DNA from: an uncultured Ligilactobacillus sp.
GTDB lineage: Bacteria; Bacillota; Bacilli; Lactobacillales; Lactobacillaceae
Length of the DNA stretch: 29,280 bases
Assembly (NCBI GenBank): GCA_934215475.1
Contig: CAKPZY010000025.1
Coordinates: forward strand, 1-29,280
Reading direction: 5' to 3'
Positions within the stretch are counted from its first letter, which is position 1, and every line of letters starts with the position of its first letter. The notes beneath the pieces are model-generated. The model searched no databases. It saw only the letters and a program-made list of their open reading frames with translations, and was not told the origin of the DNA. Shown here piece by piece: positions 23,491-29,280 of this stretch. Both the position numbers and the translations under genes were made by a program.

Positions 23491-24300
23491 TTACTGGTTC
23501 TTTTCTGGGATAAACAAGAGCAAAAGCATAAACCACCATTCGCCTATCTGTGGGAATGCCAGTACTAAAATGAACACCGTGCCGAAAAACAACACAAACC
23601 GCCATTGCTGCCAGAAGTTTAAGCTATCACCCCGGATCGCATTGGCACGCTTTAGCGCCATAACTTGAAATCTGATCGCCAAGGTGTTGACTAGAAAGTT
23701 CCCGCTGTACACAGCTAAAGTGACGCGATCAAAGTCGGAAAAATTCAAAACCGTAGCCACAGGCAAAAATACCACCCCAAGCAGCCAAATGATTTCAAGC
23801 CAAAATACACGGTTAGTATAGCCGCGTGCCCTATCATGGATCTTAGCATGATTGCGCCAGATCAAGGCCAAAGCAAAAAAAGAATAGGCAGCCGCCACGA
23901 GAACTGTGGTATTCGTCGTAAAAAAATATAAACCAGATTTTGCCTTCAGTTCCAAATTGATCAGCGGAACCACGATCAGAGTAATGGCAATCGCTACGAC
24001 CGCATCACTAAAAGTACTGAGGTGTTTCATCTCTTCTTTGCTTGAAACAATGCCCTTTTGAACAAATCCATATTTTGCTCGGTAATTAAAATTATATTGC
24101 CCAGGTTGCAAATTTTTGATGTCCTGCTTTTCTTCTTGATCATGAAAATCATTCTCTGCAAAGGAAGCTCGCTTTTTTAAATTCACAAGCTGTTTTTGTT
24201 GTTTGGCAATGGTTTCTTTTAGCCTATCGTTTTGCTTGTTTAAAATCCGAACTGTTTCTTCGGTATTTTTTGAGCTAGGGTCATCATGTTTCTTTGTCAC
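23491..24300 (-). CDS. TMEM175-family (DUF1211) potassium channel-like membrane protein
   Basis: 269 residues. The first 90 are hydrophilic and probably coiled-coil (about 15-55, TVRILNKQNDRLKETIAKQQKQLVNLKKR). Six predicted membrane helices follow. The first begins HLSTFSDAVVAIAITLIVVPL, the FSD motif that lines the pore in prokaryotic TMEM175 channels. These conduct K+ as tetramers; a coiled-coil N-terminus could help assembly. Most bacterial members have about 200 residues, so the extension is unusual. Start GTG 24300, with AAAGGAGA about 11 nt upstream. Gap of 141 nt to the alarmone synthetase, so probably separate or loosely linked. Confidence 0.8.
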   Translation of the reverse strand: MTKKHDDPSSKNTEETVRILNKQNDRLKETIAKQQKQLVNLKKRASFAENDFHDQEEKQDIKNLQPGQYNFNYRAKYGFVQKGIVSSKEEMKHLSTFSDAVVAIAITLIVVPLINLELKAKSGLYFFTTNTTVLVAAAYSFFALALIWRNHAKIHDRARGYTNRVFWLEIIWLLGVVFLPVATVLNFSDFDRVTLAVYSGNFLVNTLAIRFQVMALKRANAIRGDSLNFWQQWRFVLFFGTVFILVLAFPQIGEWWFMLLLLFIPEKNQ

Positions 24301-24346
24301 TGCTCTGTATTCTCCTTTCTTAGATCAAATTAGTCAATAACACGTC

Positions 24347-24382
24347 AAAAGAACGGAGAATAAATTGATCCATCCGTTCTTT
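24347..24382 (-). terminator. Terminator-like hairpin upstream of TMEM175-like gene
   Basis: Plus-strand AAAAGAACGGA (24347-24357) pairs with TCCGTTCTTT (24373-24382); on the minus strand a short T run follows. It would end transcripts of the minus-strand gene at 24542-24865 before the channel gene. Confidence 0.65.
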
Positions 24383-24436
24383 AATGTAGAAAATATGTTA
24401 TTTAAAATTTTGATCTGACGCTTCGTGTCCTGTTAA

Positions 24437-24450
24437 AATTACCGGTAATT
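24437..24450. promoter_or_regulatory. 14-bp perfect palindrome
   Basis: AATTACCGGTAATT reads the same on both strands. It lies 137 nt upstream of the TMEM175-like start and outside the hairpin nearby. Operator-like by symmetry only. Confidence 0.25.
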
Positions 24451-24541
24451 ATATCAGAAAAATACCCAGATGAAAGTAAAATGGTTTGAAAATTGTGATC
24501 CTCAAAATGTTACTTCAATCATTTTTACGACCAGACAACAC

Positions 24542-24865
24542 TTATTTAAAATAGTTATTTGCTCTATTAGTTTGTGTTAAATTTGAGTTGATTTTAATTT
24601 CAGTTTGCGAAAGCACTTTGGAAATGTTAGCTCCTCTGTACAATCCTTCCATCGCCGTCTCCTCCAGTTCCCGCGTCAACCGCATTTCTTCCATTAAAAT
24701 GCCCGAGTTTGTGGTATTTGGTTTGGTTGTTCGTAATTGTTGACCAGGTACTTTCATTTCAGGTTCCTTACGATACAATTCTTTTAATACACTTTGCTTT
24801 TGCGACTTAGCATTCAGTGCCAAATAACCGGGATCTTTTTGCCATTGAGCTTGATTTTTGCCCAT
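24542..24865 (-). CDS. Hypothetical protein, 107 aa
   Basis: A hydrophilic, soluble-looking protein (GKNQAQWQKDPGYLALNAKS..., LMEEMRLTRELEETAMEGL...), predicted mostly helical in its second half. No family recognised. The ribosome-binding site is poor (AAAAGG about 14 nt before ATG 24865). In an overlapping frame, ATG 24899 reads MTITLKGLSKTYGQK, which looks like the first strand of an ABC transporter ATPase, then runs into a stop at about 24807. The locus may therefore be a recombination scar, with this frame spurious or newly joined. A TTGACA box lies at 24923-24918. Confidence 0.45.
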   Translation of the reverse strand: MGKNQAQWQKDPGYLALNAKSQKQSVLKELYRKEPEMKVPGQQLRTTKPNTTNSGILMEEMRLTRELEETAMEGLYRGANISKVLSQTEIKINSNLTQTNRANNYFK

Positions 24866-25153
24866 ATGTTTTGCTAAGGCCTTTTAAAGTAATTGTCATT
24901 ATTATTCCCACATTATTTGTCAAATTGTTACAACTTTTATTTTGAACTTTAAATGTAAATATTTATGCGTTCTTATGTAATAATTTGAAAGCTTTGCGTA
25001 AAGGTTTGAACTTTGTCCGCTTTATATCAATTTTTAAATTTTCAATAATACGACCTGCTCTATAAGTATGAGAATACTCAAAAAGTCGTTCATTCCAAAT
25101 AGGAACAAACGGCCAATTACATCATCAAATTATCACAATTTCACAGGGCTATT

Positions 25154-25594
25154 TTATCTGATCACCAAAACTGAGCATGGGGCGTACTTGGACATATAAG
25201 CCGCTTGACTGCCAAACCTGCGGGCGATCCCCGGTTTATCAAAGGAACCGATCACCAACAAGTCAGGTTGAACGTGCGGGATCACATCTTTTACAATCGT
25301 CTTCCCTGCATCACCTTCGGCAATCAGACTGGTTACTTTCTTGACCCCCGATTCAGTCGCTTGATCTTTAAAGTCTTGAATATGTTTTTCCAATTCGCTT
25401 CGCTCACCATGGACATAGTCATCATCTAGTGCTTGGTACACATTCATTTCATTACTTTCAAGCACCGAGACAATATATAGTTCAGCATCATTTTCTGCGG
25501 CATAACGAACCGCATAATAGAATGCTAATAAAGCATCGTGTGAATCATCCACCCCAACTAGGAGTTTATGAAATTTCATTTCTTTTTCAGCCAT
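25154..25594 (-). CDS. Universal stress protein (UspA family)
   Basis: 146 residues, one Usp domain. It starts FHKLLVGVDDSHDALLAFYYAVRYA (ATP-binding Asp and the helix typical of the family), with IVSVLES, LIAEGDAGKTIVKDVI, and PDLLVIGSFDKPGIARRFGSQAAYMSKYAPCSVLVIR at the end. The usual G-2x-G-9x-G-S/T phosphate motif is only partly kept (GSFDKPGIARRFGS), so ATP binding is uncertain. Cytoplasmic, and usually induced by stress or stationary phase. ATG 25594 has AAGGGGA about 10 nt upstream; a TATAATTATAA stretch about 35-45 nt upstream may be the promoter, next to inverted AAAGTGCT copies (25636-25667). Monocistronic. Confidence 0.9.
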   Translation of the reverse strand: MAEKEMKFHKLLVGVDDSHDALLAFYYAVRYAAENDAELYIVSVLESNEMNVYQALDDDYVHGERSELEKHIQDFKDQATESGVKKVTSLIAEGDAGKTIVKDVIPHVQPDLLVIGSFDKPGIARRFGSQAAYMSKYAPCSVLVIR

Positions 25595-25635
25595 TCGAAA
25601 ACATCCCCTTATAGTTAAGACTGCCTTATAATTAT

Positions 25636-25667
25636 AAAGTGCTCTCTGACTGTAATAATAGCACTTT
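25636..25667 (-). promoter_or_regulatory. Inverted repeat in universal stress protein promoter region
   Basis: AAAGTGCT (25636-25643) and AGCACTTT (25660-25667) are exact inverted copies. A wider, imperfect pairing also joins GTAATAATAGC (25652 on) with GCTTTATTAC (to about 25692). Either an operator of the stress gene or a 3' structure of the GNAT gene. Confidence 0.35.
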
Positions 25668-25748
25668 AATACTGGTAGTAAAGCTTTATTACAAATATAT
25701 AAAACAGACCGGCTACTTTTTTTGGCAATCTTGGAGTTCCAGACACTT

Positions 25749-26246
25749 TCATTTTTTTGCTGCCTTTTTTACAAACTTGAACAACCCGCCTTTTTCAGCC
25801 TTACCCTGCGACTCAAAGCTCATAGAGCCTAGCAGCTTTCCAAGTTCTAATTCATTTTGGCTGCTGACGAAGATCGTCTGGAGCTGCAGATCAGGAGCAA
25901 GCATCGCCAGAACATGTGGTACTATTTCTGACAAGGCTTTCTGACCAGTTAAGCTATCAAAAAAGCTGCAACTGAGTTGCGCCGACCTCTTAGAAATATT
26001 GATCCTTTTCAAAGCGAATGATCCAATCAACTTTTCCGCTCCATTAGCTTTTACTCCCCACACAATTGAATCCCCATTCATAATCTGACTCATCTTTTTG
26101 TTCACATATTCGGCTGTTTCAAGAAGAGAAAGGCTTTGGTTTCTTTCTTCCTCTCGGAGTTCATGGACAGCTTTAAGATTAAAAGCTGTCAGCCAATCTA
26201 AAGTGTAATTAGCAGTCATTACGGGTCGGTAATTACTCAATTTCAT
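25749..26246 (-). CDS. GNAT-family acetyltransferase (RimJ/RimL-like)
   Basis: 165 residues with the order of a GNAT fold: LKAVHELREEERNQSLSLLETAEYVNKKMSQI (helices 1-2), SIVWGVKANGAEKLIGSFALKRINISKRSAQLSCSF (central strands), GQKALSEIVPHVLAMLA (helix 3), and NELELGKLLGSMSFESQG at the end (normally N-x-x-S-x-x-LxxKxGF). The acetyl-CoA loop is poorly kept, so activity and substrate are uncertain. The ATG 26246 has GAGGGGA about 10 nt upstream. The gene lies alone on the minus strand. The C-terminus is basic (KFVKKAAKK). Confidence 0.65.
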   Translation of the reverse strand: MKLSNYRPVMTANYTLDWLTAFNLKAVHELREEERNQSLSLLETAEYVNKKMSQIMNGDSIVWGVKANGAEKLIGSFALKRINISKRSAQLSCSFFDSLTGQKALSEIVPHVLAMLAPDLQLQTIFVSSQNELELGKLLGSMSFESQGKAEKGGLFKFVKKAAKK

Positions 26247-26380
26247 CCTTGTTTCGTCCCCTCACTGTATATATACGCAAAATTCTTCAATTTCTATCTT
26301 TAATAATAATAATTTTTTCACTCTTATGTCCACTTTCGTGCAATTTCAACTGTAGAGGGACATGTGTGTTAAAATTTAGA

Positions 26381-26396
26381 CATGTTGCACAACATG
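26381..26396. promoter_or_regulatory. Interrupted palindrome in divergent intergenic region
   Basis: CATGTTG and CAACATG face each other across CA. It lies between the GNAT gene (minus) and the following plus-strand gene, in a 400-nt gap that otherwise shows no feature. Operator-like by symmetry only. Confidence 0.3.
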
Positions 26397-26649
26397 GTGC
26401 CTTACATAGTTTACCCTAAGCAACTTCAGAGAAAAAAACATGCATAAAGGTCAATATTAGCAAAACTGTGAACTTGTAAAATTATTTTCTGGATATAGCT
26501 TGTTTCGATGATTATTCGACTTCATTTGTAAGAGTTTTGTCATCGTGTTATATGTTGGCAATTCAAAGTCATTTTAATCGAAGTGAGACAGGTAATATTT
26601 TTTGTTATAAAATGTAAATGAAAGAAAAAACGCCCAAGGGGGAATTTCC

Positions 26650-27150
26650 GTGAGTAGTATTTCATTAAAGAAGATTATCGATGTTGCTAACCAAATCATT
26701 GTTGCCGACGAGAATGACCTGGTAAAGGAAGTTGCCACGGAATACATTGGTTCCGGCTTTGAAAAAGATGGCATCAAAGAAGTTTATCAACAATTAAAAA
26801 AATTTATCGATGATGGAGGCACTGGTTATGATAGTGGCTTGTCAGGGATCCGTTTCGACTCACGCAAAAAAATTAATTCAAAAGATCCTCTTGTCATCAG
26901 CCTCAACAAGGAATTGGACAGCTACTACAAAGAAGGAGCTGCGATGAAAACACTAGCGACTTTTGACTATGTCCGAGTTGTTTCGATGGGATACATGGGA
27001 TGTGGACTCACTTTCACCCTGCCGCATTTTGATTTAGATGTTGATTCTGTCTTCATCCAACGTACGCTCTATCACGGTATTATGGATCGAGTCGAATTAA
27101 ACTTACCCGAGATCGAAGATCAATGGATCTTAAAAAGCCATTTAAAATAA
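26650..27150 (+). CDS. Hypothetical protein, 166 aa
   Basis: A soluble, acidic-to-neutral protein: helical N-terminal half (SLKKIIDVANQIIVADENDLVKEVATEYI, EVYQQLKKFIDD) and a C-terminal half with short strands (RVVSMGYMGCGLTFTLPHF). No signal peptide or membrane helix, and no family recognised. The start is GTG 26650, with AAGGGGG about 8 nt upstream. Monocistronic with a terminator directly after it. Base composition and codon use look like those of its neighbours. Confidence 0.7.
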   Translation: MSSISLKKIIDVANQIIVADENDLVKEVATEYIGSGFEKDGIKEVYQQLKKFIDDGGTGYDSGLSGIRFDSRKKINSKDPLVISLNKELDSYYKEGAAMKTLATFDYVRVVSMGYMGCGLTFTLPHFDLDVDSVFIQRTLYHGIMDRVELNLPEIEDQWILKSHLK

Positions 27151-27159
27151 TTGCAAAAC

Positions 27160-27194
27160 GCCGGTTTTGACTCTTACTGGAATACTGGCTTTTT
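27160..27194 (+). terminator. Terminator of 166-aa hypothetical gene
   Basis: GCCGGT (27160-27165) with ACTGGC (27184-27189), one G-T wobble, followed by TTTTTA. The loop is long (18 nt). Confidence 0.6.
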
Positions 27195-27237
27195 ATCAGC
27201 TGAGTTTTCTGTTAGGCTAGTAAATTTGCATAAAAAC

Positions 27238-27271
27238 AAAAAAGCATTCATCTTTTCATGAATGCTTTTTT
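27238..27271. terminator. Strong bidirectional terminator
   Basis: AAAAAAGCATTCAT (27238-27251) pairs exactly with ATGAATGCTTTTTT (27258-27271) over a 6-nt loop, with A/T runs on both sides. It lies 15 nt after the stop of the minus-strand gene. Confidence 0.92.
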
Positions 27272-27285
27272 GATATGCCTCAACG

Positions 27286-27735
27286 CTACACCGTGTGACC
27301 GAAATCTTCTTCCAAAGAATATTCTCCGGCTTCATTTTCAAAATTGATCCGGTCTTGTGCCGACCGTATCATCAATTCACCGGAATCAACTCGTGCGTAC
27401 TCGTAATTTGTAATGATTCCAAGTTCACGCAAACCTTTCAAATCAATTTTATTTTTTAATTGATCTACCACATGCATATCAGCAAAAATCGTTGCATGCT
27501 CCTCCAAATTCCTTTGATCCAACAAACCGCGGATCGCTGGCCGAGAAGCTTTGCGCAATTTCGCGAGAGAAAGCTGCTCTTTGGAATATTTTTCTAAAGC
27601 TTCACTCGCCTCATCAACGTGCTGGATCAATATTTGAATGTTTTGAAAATCTTTTTGCAGTAACGCATTTAACTGCGCAGAATCAACTATTTCAGTGTGT
27701 GGATCTAACACACTTAACGGAAATTCAAACTCCAT
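27286..27735 (-). CDS. Hypothetical acidic protein, 149 aa
   Basis: A soluble acidic protein (MEFEFPLSVLDPHTEIVDSAQ...), predicted largely helical, with a possible coiled-coil (residues about 25-60, LLQKDFQNIQILIQHVDEASEALEKYSKEQ) and a C-terminal stretch rich in Glu/Asp (INFENEAGEYSLEEDFGHTV). No family recognised. The start ATG 27735 follows ACGGAGGTG with 8 nt spacing; an in-frame extension to 27789 lacks a ribosome-binding site. Monocistronic, with a strong terminator. Confidence 0.7.
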   Translation of the reverse strand: MEFEFPLSVLDPHTEIVDSAQLNALLQKDFQNIQILIQHVDEASEALEKYSKEQLSLAKLRKASRPAIRGLLDQRNLEEHATIFADMHVVDQLKNKIDLKGLRELGIITNYEYARVDSGELMIRSAQDRINFENEAGEYSLEEDFGHTV

Positions 27736-28126
27736 AAAAACACCTCCGTCTATCAAAGTAGAAAAAGAGTACACTTGGAAACTTTGCATTACTTCGTCAA
27801 ATTTGAAATCGCAACTATGAATGTGGGACGACGTCTTTTAACTCTTCTATTTTGGGAATACAAAAAACGCGGTATTTCTTCACGATAAGTACTGACGATC
27901 CTAGTTGTGTCTTATAATTTTAAGAAAACTAACTACCTGAATACATTACAATTTGCAAATCACTCAAAATTATCGCTAACAATTTACATCTTTTCCTGGC
28001 AACACACTATTCCAATCGTGAAACGCCTTTTCAGCCATTGAAATTTTCTTACTATCAACAAGTATTTTGGATATATTCTAACTCAATTTAAAGCAGATGC
28101 AAACAATTGAGAATCAAGTTAACCAT

Positions 28127-28156
28127 TTCTTAGTGTTAACACAGTAACACTAAGAA
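28127..28156. repeat. 12-bp perfect hairpin downstream of metal-binding lipoprotein
   Basis: TTCTTAGTGTTA (28127-28138) and TAACACTAAGAA (28145-28156) with a 6-nt loop; the left arm overlaps the palindrome GTGTTAACAC (28133-28142). There is no T run on the minus side, so it is a poor terminator. It could be an operator or an mRNA end structure. Nothing else is seen in 27736-28260. Confidence 0.5.
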
Positions 28157-28260
28157 TACTTGCTAAAAATGCGACTGTATCTACTTGATGCGAAACTATG
28201 TCATCCCATGAAGCTCATCTTTCTCGCTCAATTTTTTAGGTACTTTCACCTATTAATATT

Positions 28261-29184
28261 TTAAGATTTTTCTTTTTGCAAAATTTCAAGCAGCTGATCG
28301 TATTGGTCGACCATCCACTGCTGGTAATTTTTATGAGCAGGCATGGTTTCGGTCACTTTGAGTACAGGAATACCTTGCTTTTTAGCTTGAGTTATCAAGT
28401 TTGCTACAGTTTTGCTCGAGGCCTGCTTATTATCGACGAAAAAAGCGATCTTCTTGTCTTGGATCCCCTTTTGCATCGCCTTTATCGTACTTGGTGCTGG
28501 ATCAGTACCCTTTTCCGTATCATTTTCAAATTTCGGATCACCAATTGTAAAACCCATTGCCTTGATGGCGTAGTCAAAGACAGGCTCACTGACATACACC
28601 TGTTGTCTGCCGTCTTTTTTGGCGGCCTTTTTGACTTGAGCAATTTTTGCAGTGATCGGTTTCAAAGATGCAATGTACTTCTGTGCATTTTGTTTAAAGT
28701 ACTGTTTATTCTTTGGCTGGATCTTACCAAATCTTCGTGCCAGTTCGTTTGCCACACGAGGCATCGTTTGTGGATCATACCAAAGATGGGGGTTGTCCCC
28801 GCTTTTTTGACCCATGATCTTTTCTCCGACTTTGATGTATTGCAAGTTATCATTACCATTCTTGACTAAATTGTTCATCCAAGAATCATACCCCAACCCA
28901 TTGGCGATAACTATTCTTGATTTGGCCACCTTTTGAGCGGTGGACGGTGCAGGATCGTAATCATGCGGGTCAACATTGGGATCGGTAATGATCGAGGTGA
29001 CTTGCCCTTGCTTACCAGCAACCGCTTTGGCTACTTCACCATAAAAGTCCATCGTAGATGTAATAATGATCTTGCCCTTATTCGCGGAGTTAGTTTGCCT
29101 GGAACATGCTGTTGTCAAAATCGCGGCCACCAAGAGTAACATAATGCCCACAACATTTTTAAATCGCTTGAAAACCATCTTCAT
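28261..29184 (-). CDS. Metal ABC transporter substrate-binding lipoprotein (ZnuA/PsaA family)
   Basis: 307 residues. A lipobox (AILTTAC, Cys27) shows a membrane-anchored lipoprotein. Cluster A-I binding protein motifs: IIITSTMDFYGEVAKAVAG, NVDPHDYDP (His74), GDNPHLWYDP (His133), VYVSEPVFDYAIKAMG (Glu200 where zinc ZnuA/AdcA proteins have His) and FFVDNKQ (Asp251). There is no His-rich loop, which most zinc-type members have. It delivers Zn2+ or Mn2+ to an ABC permease. The ATG 29184 follows AAAGG by about 11 nt, and a Zur-like box lies 22 nt upstream of the start. No permease or ATPase gene is next to it in the window; downstream there is none, so partners lie elsewhere or beyond 29280. Confidence 0.9.
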   Translation of the reverse strand: MKMVFKRFKNVVGIMLLLVAAILTTACSRQTNSANKGKIIITSTMDFYGEVAKAVAGKQGQVTSIITDPNVDPHDYDPAPSTAQKVAKSRIVIANGLGYDSWMNNLVKNGNDNLQYIKVGEKIMGQKSGDNPHLWYDPQTMPRVANELARRFGKIQPKNKQYFKQNAQKYIASLKPITAKIAQVKKAAKKDGRQQVYVSEPVFDYAIKAMGFTIGDPKFENDTEKGTDPAPSTIKAMQKGIQDKKIAFFVDNKQASSKTVANLITQAKKQGIPVLKVTETMPAHKNYQQWMVDQYDQLLEILQKEKS

Positions 29185-29205
29185 TTTAGTATGACCTTTC
29201 TACGT

Positions 29206-29226
29206 AAATAGTAATTATTCTCATTT
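29206..29226 (-). promoter_or_regulatory. Zur/Fur-like box upstream of metal-binding lipoprotein
   Basis: The 21 bases at 29206-29226 (AAATAGTAATTATTCTCATT plus T) match the Bacillus Zur box AAATCGTAATNATTACGATTT at about 17 positions. The left half is nearly intact, the right half less so. Its position 22-42 nt before the start codon fits repression by a metal-bound Fur-family regulator. Confidence 0.5.
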
Positions 29227-29280
29227 AAAGTTATCATACAATTCAAACACTGACAAGCACAACAAAATGGTAAAAGGAAA

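Noticed and set aside
28276..28869. 197-codon plus-strand frame opposite the metal-binding lipoprotein
   Set aside because: Antisense shadow of a clear gene; Phe/Cys/His-rich composition and no ribosome-binding site.

Overview
The window reads as chromosomal DNA of a low-GC Gram-positive lactic acid bacterium (Lactobacillaceae). The evidence is a PepN (M1) and a PepO (M13) peptidase of lactobacillar type, short-chain dehydrogenases ending in the DGGYTAQ tail known from Lactobacillus R-specific alcohol dehydrogenases, strong AAGGAGG ribosome-binding sites, several TTG/GTG starts and CcpA-type cre sites. I cannot fix the genus or species. I see no rRNA, tRNA, CRISPR array, insertion sequence or prophage.

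Layout. 1-2450: a broken GNAT acetyltransferase, a TauE/SafE membrane exporter and a membrane-tethered XRE regulator. 2465-3690 (minus): a compact XRE regulator plus two membrane-protein genes, the last one frameshifted, behind a promoter carrying repeat/palindrome operators. 3799-6836 (minus): a four-gene cell-envelope operon with a 53-aa basic membrane peptide, two bitopic membrane proteins with related C-terminal modules, and a secreted Amidase_2 muralytic enzyme. 7037-9301 (minus): a 26-bp perfect hairpin, an NAD-type SDR behind a cre site, and a LytTR regulator (frameshifted) translationally coupled to a LiaF-like membrane protein. 9549-13497: an aldo/keto reductase convergent with pepN, separated by a 42-bp tandem repeat array. 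13798-15861: a zinc-type alcohol dehydrogenase with an in-frame TAA but an intact promoter and cre site, convergent with an RADH-like SDR. 16056-19423: a secreted right-handed beta-helix (GH55-like) protein behind a cre site, and an unrecognised secreted protein. 19953-22200: pepO followed by a 41-bp tandem repeat array. 22419-27735: a two-helix membrane protein, a small alarmone synthetase, a TMEM175-like channel, a universal stress protein, a GNAT and several unknowns. 28261-29226: a metal-binding ABC lipoprotein behind a Zur-like box.

How the parts fit. The oxidoreductases (two SDRs, AKR, dead ADH) and the beta-helix protein look like carbohydrate/redox functions, three of them under probable CcpA control. 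PepN and PepO serve peptide nitrogen supply. The XRE, LytTR/LiaF and amidase loci look like envelope stress or remodelling modules. Four genes are disrupted (GNAT, small membrane protein, LytTR, ADH), which means either real decay in an accessory region or residual sequence errors. The most unusual items are the amidase operon with its paralogous membrane partners, the two similarly built tandem-repeat arrays that both lie between convergent genes, and the beta-helix enzyme.
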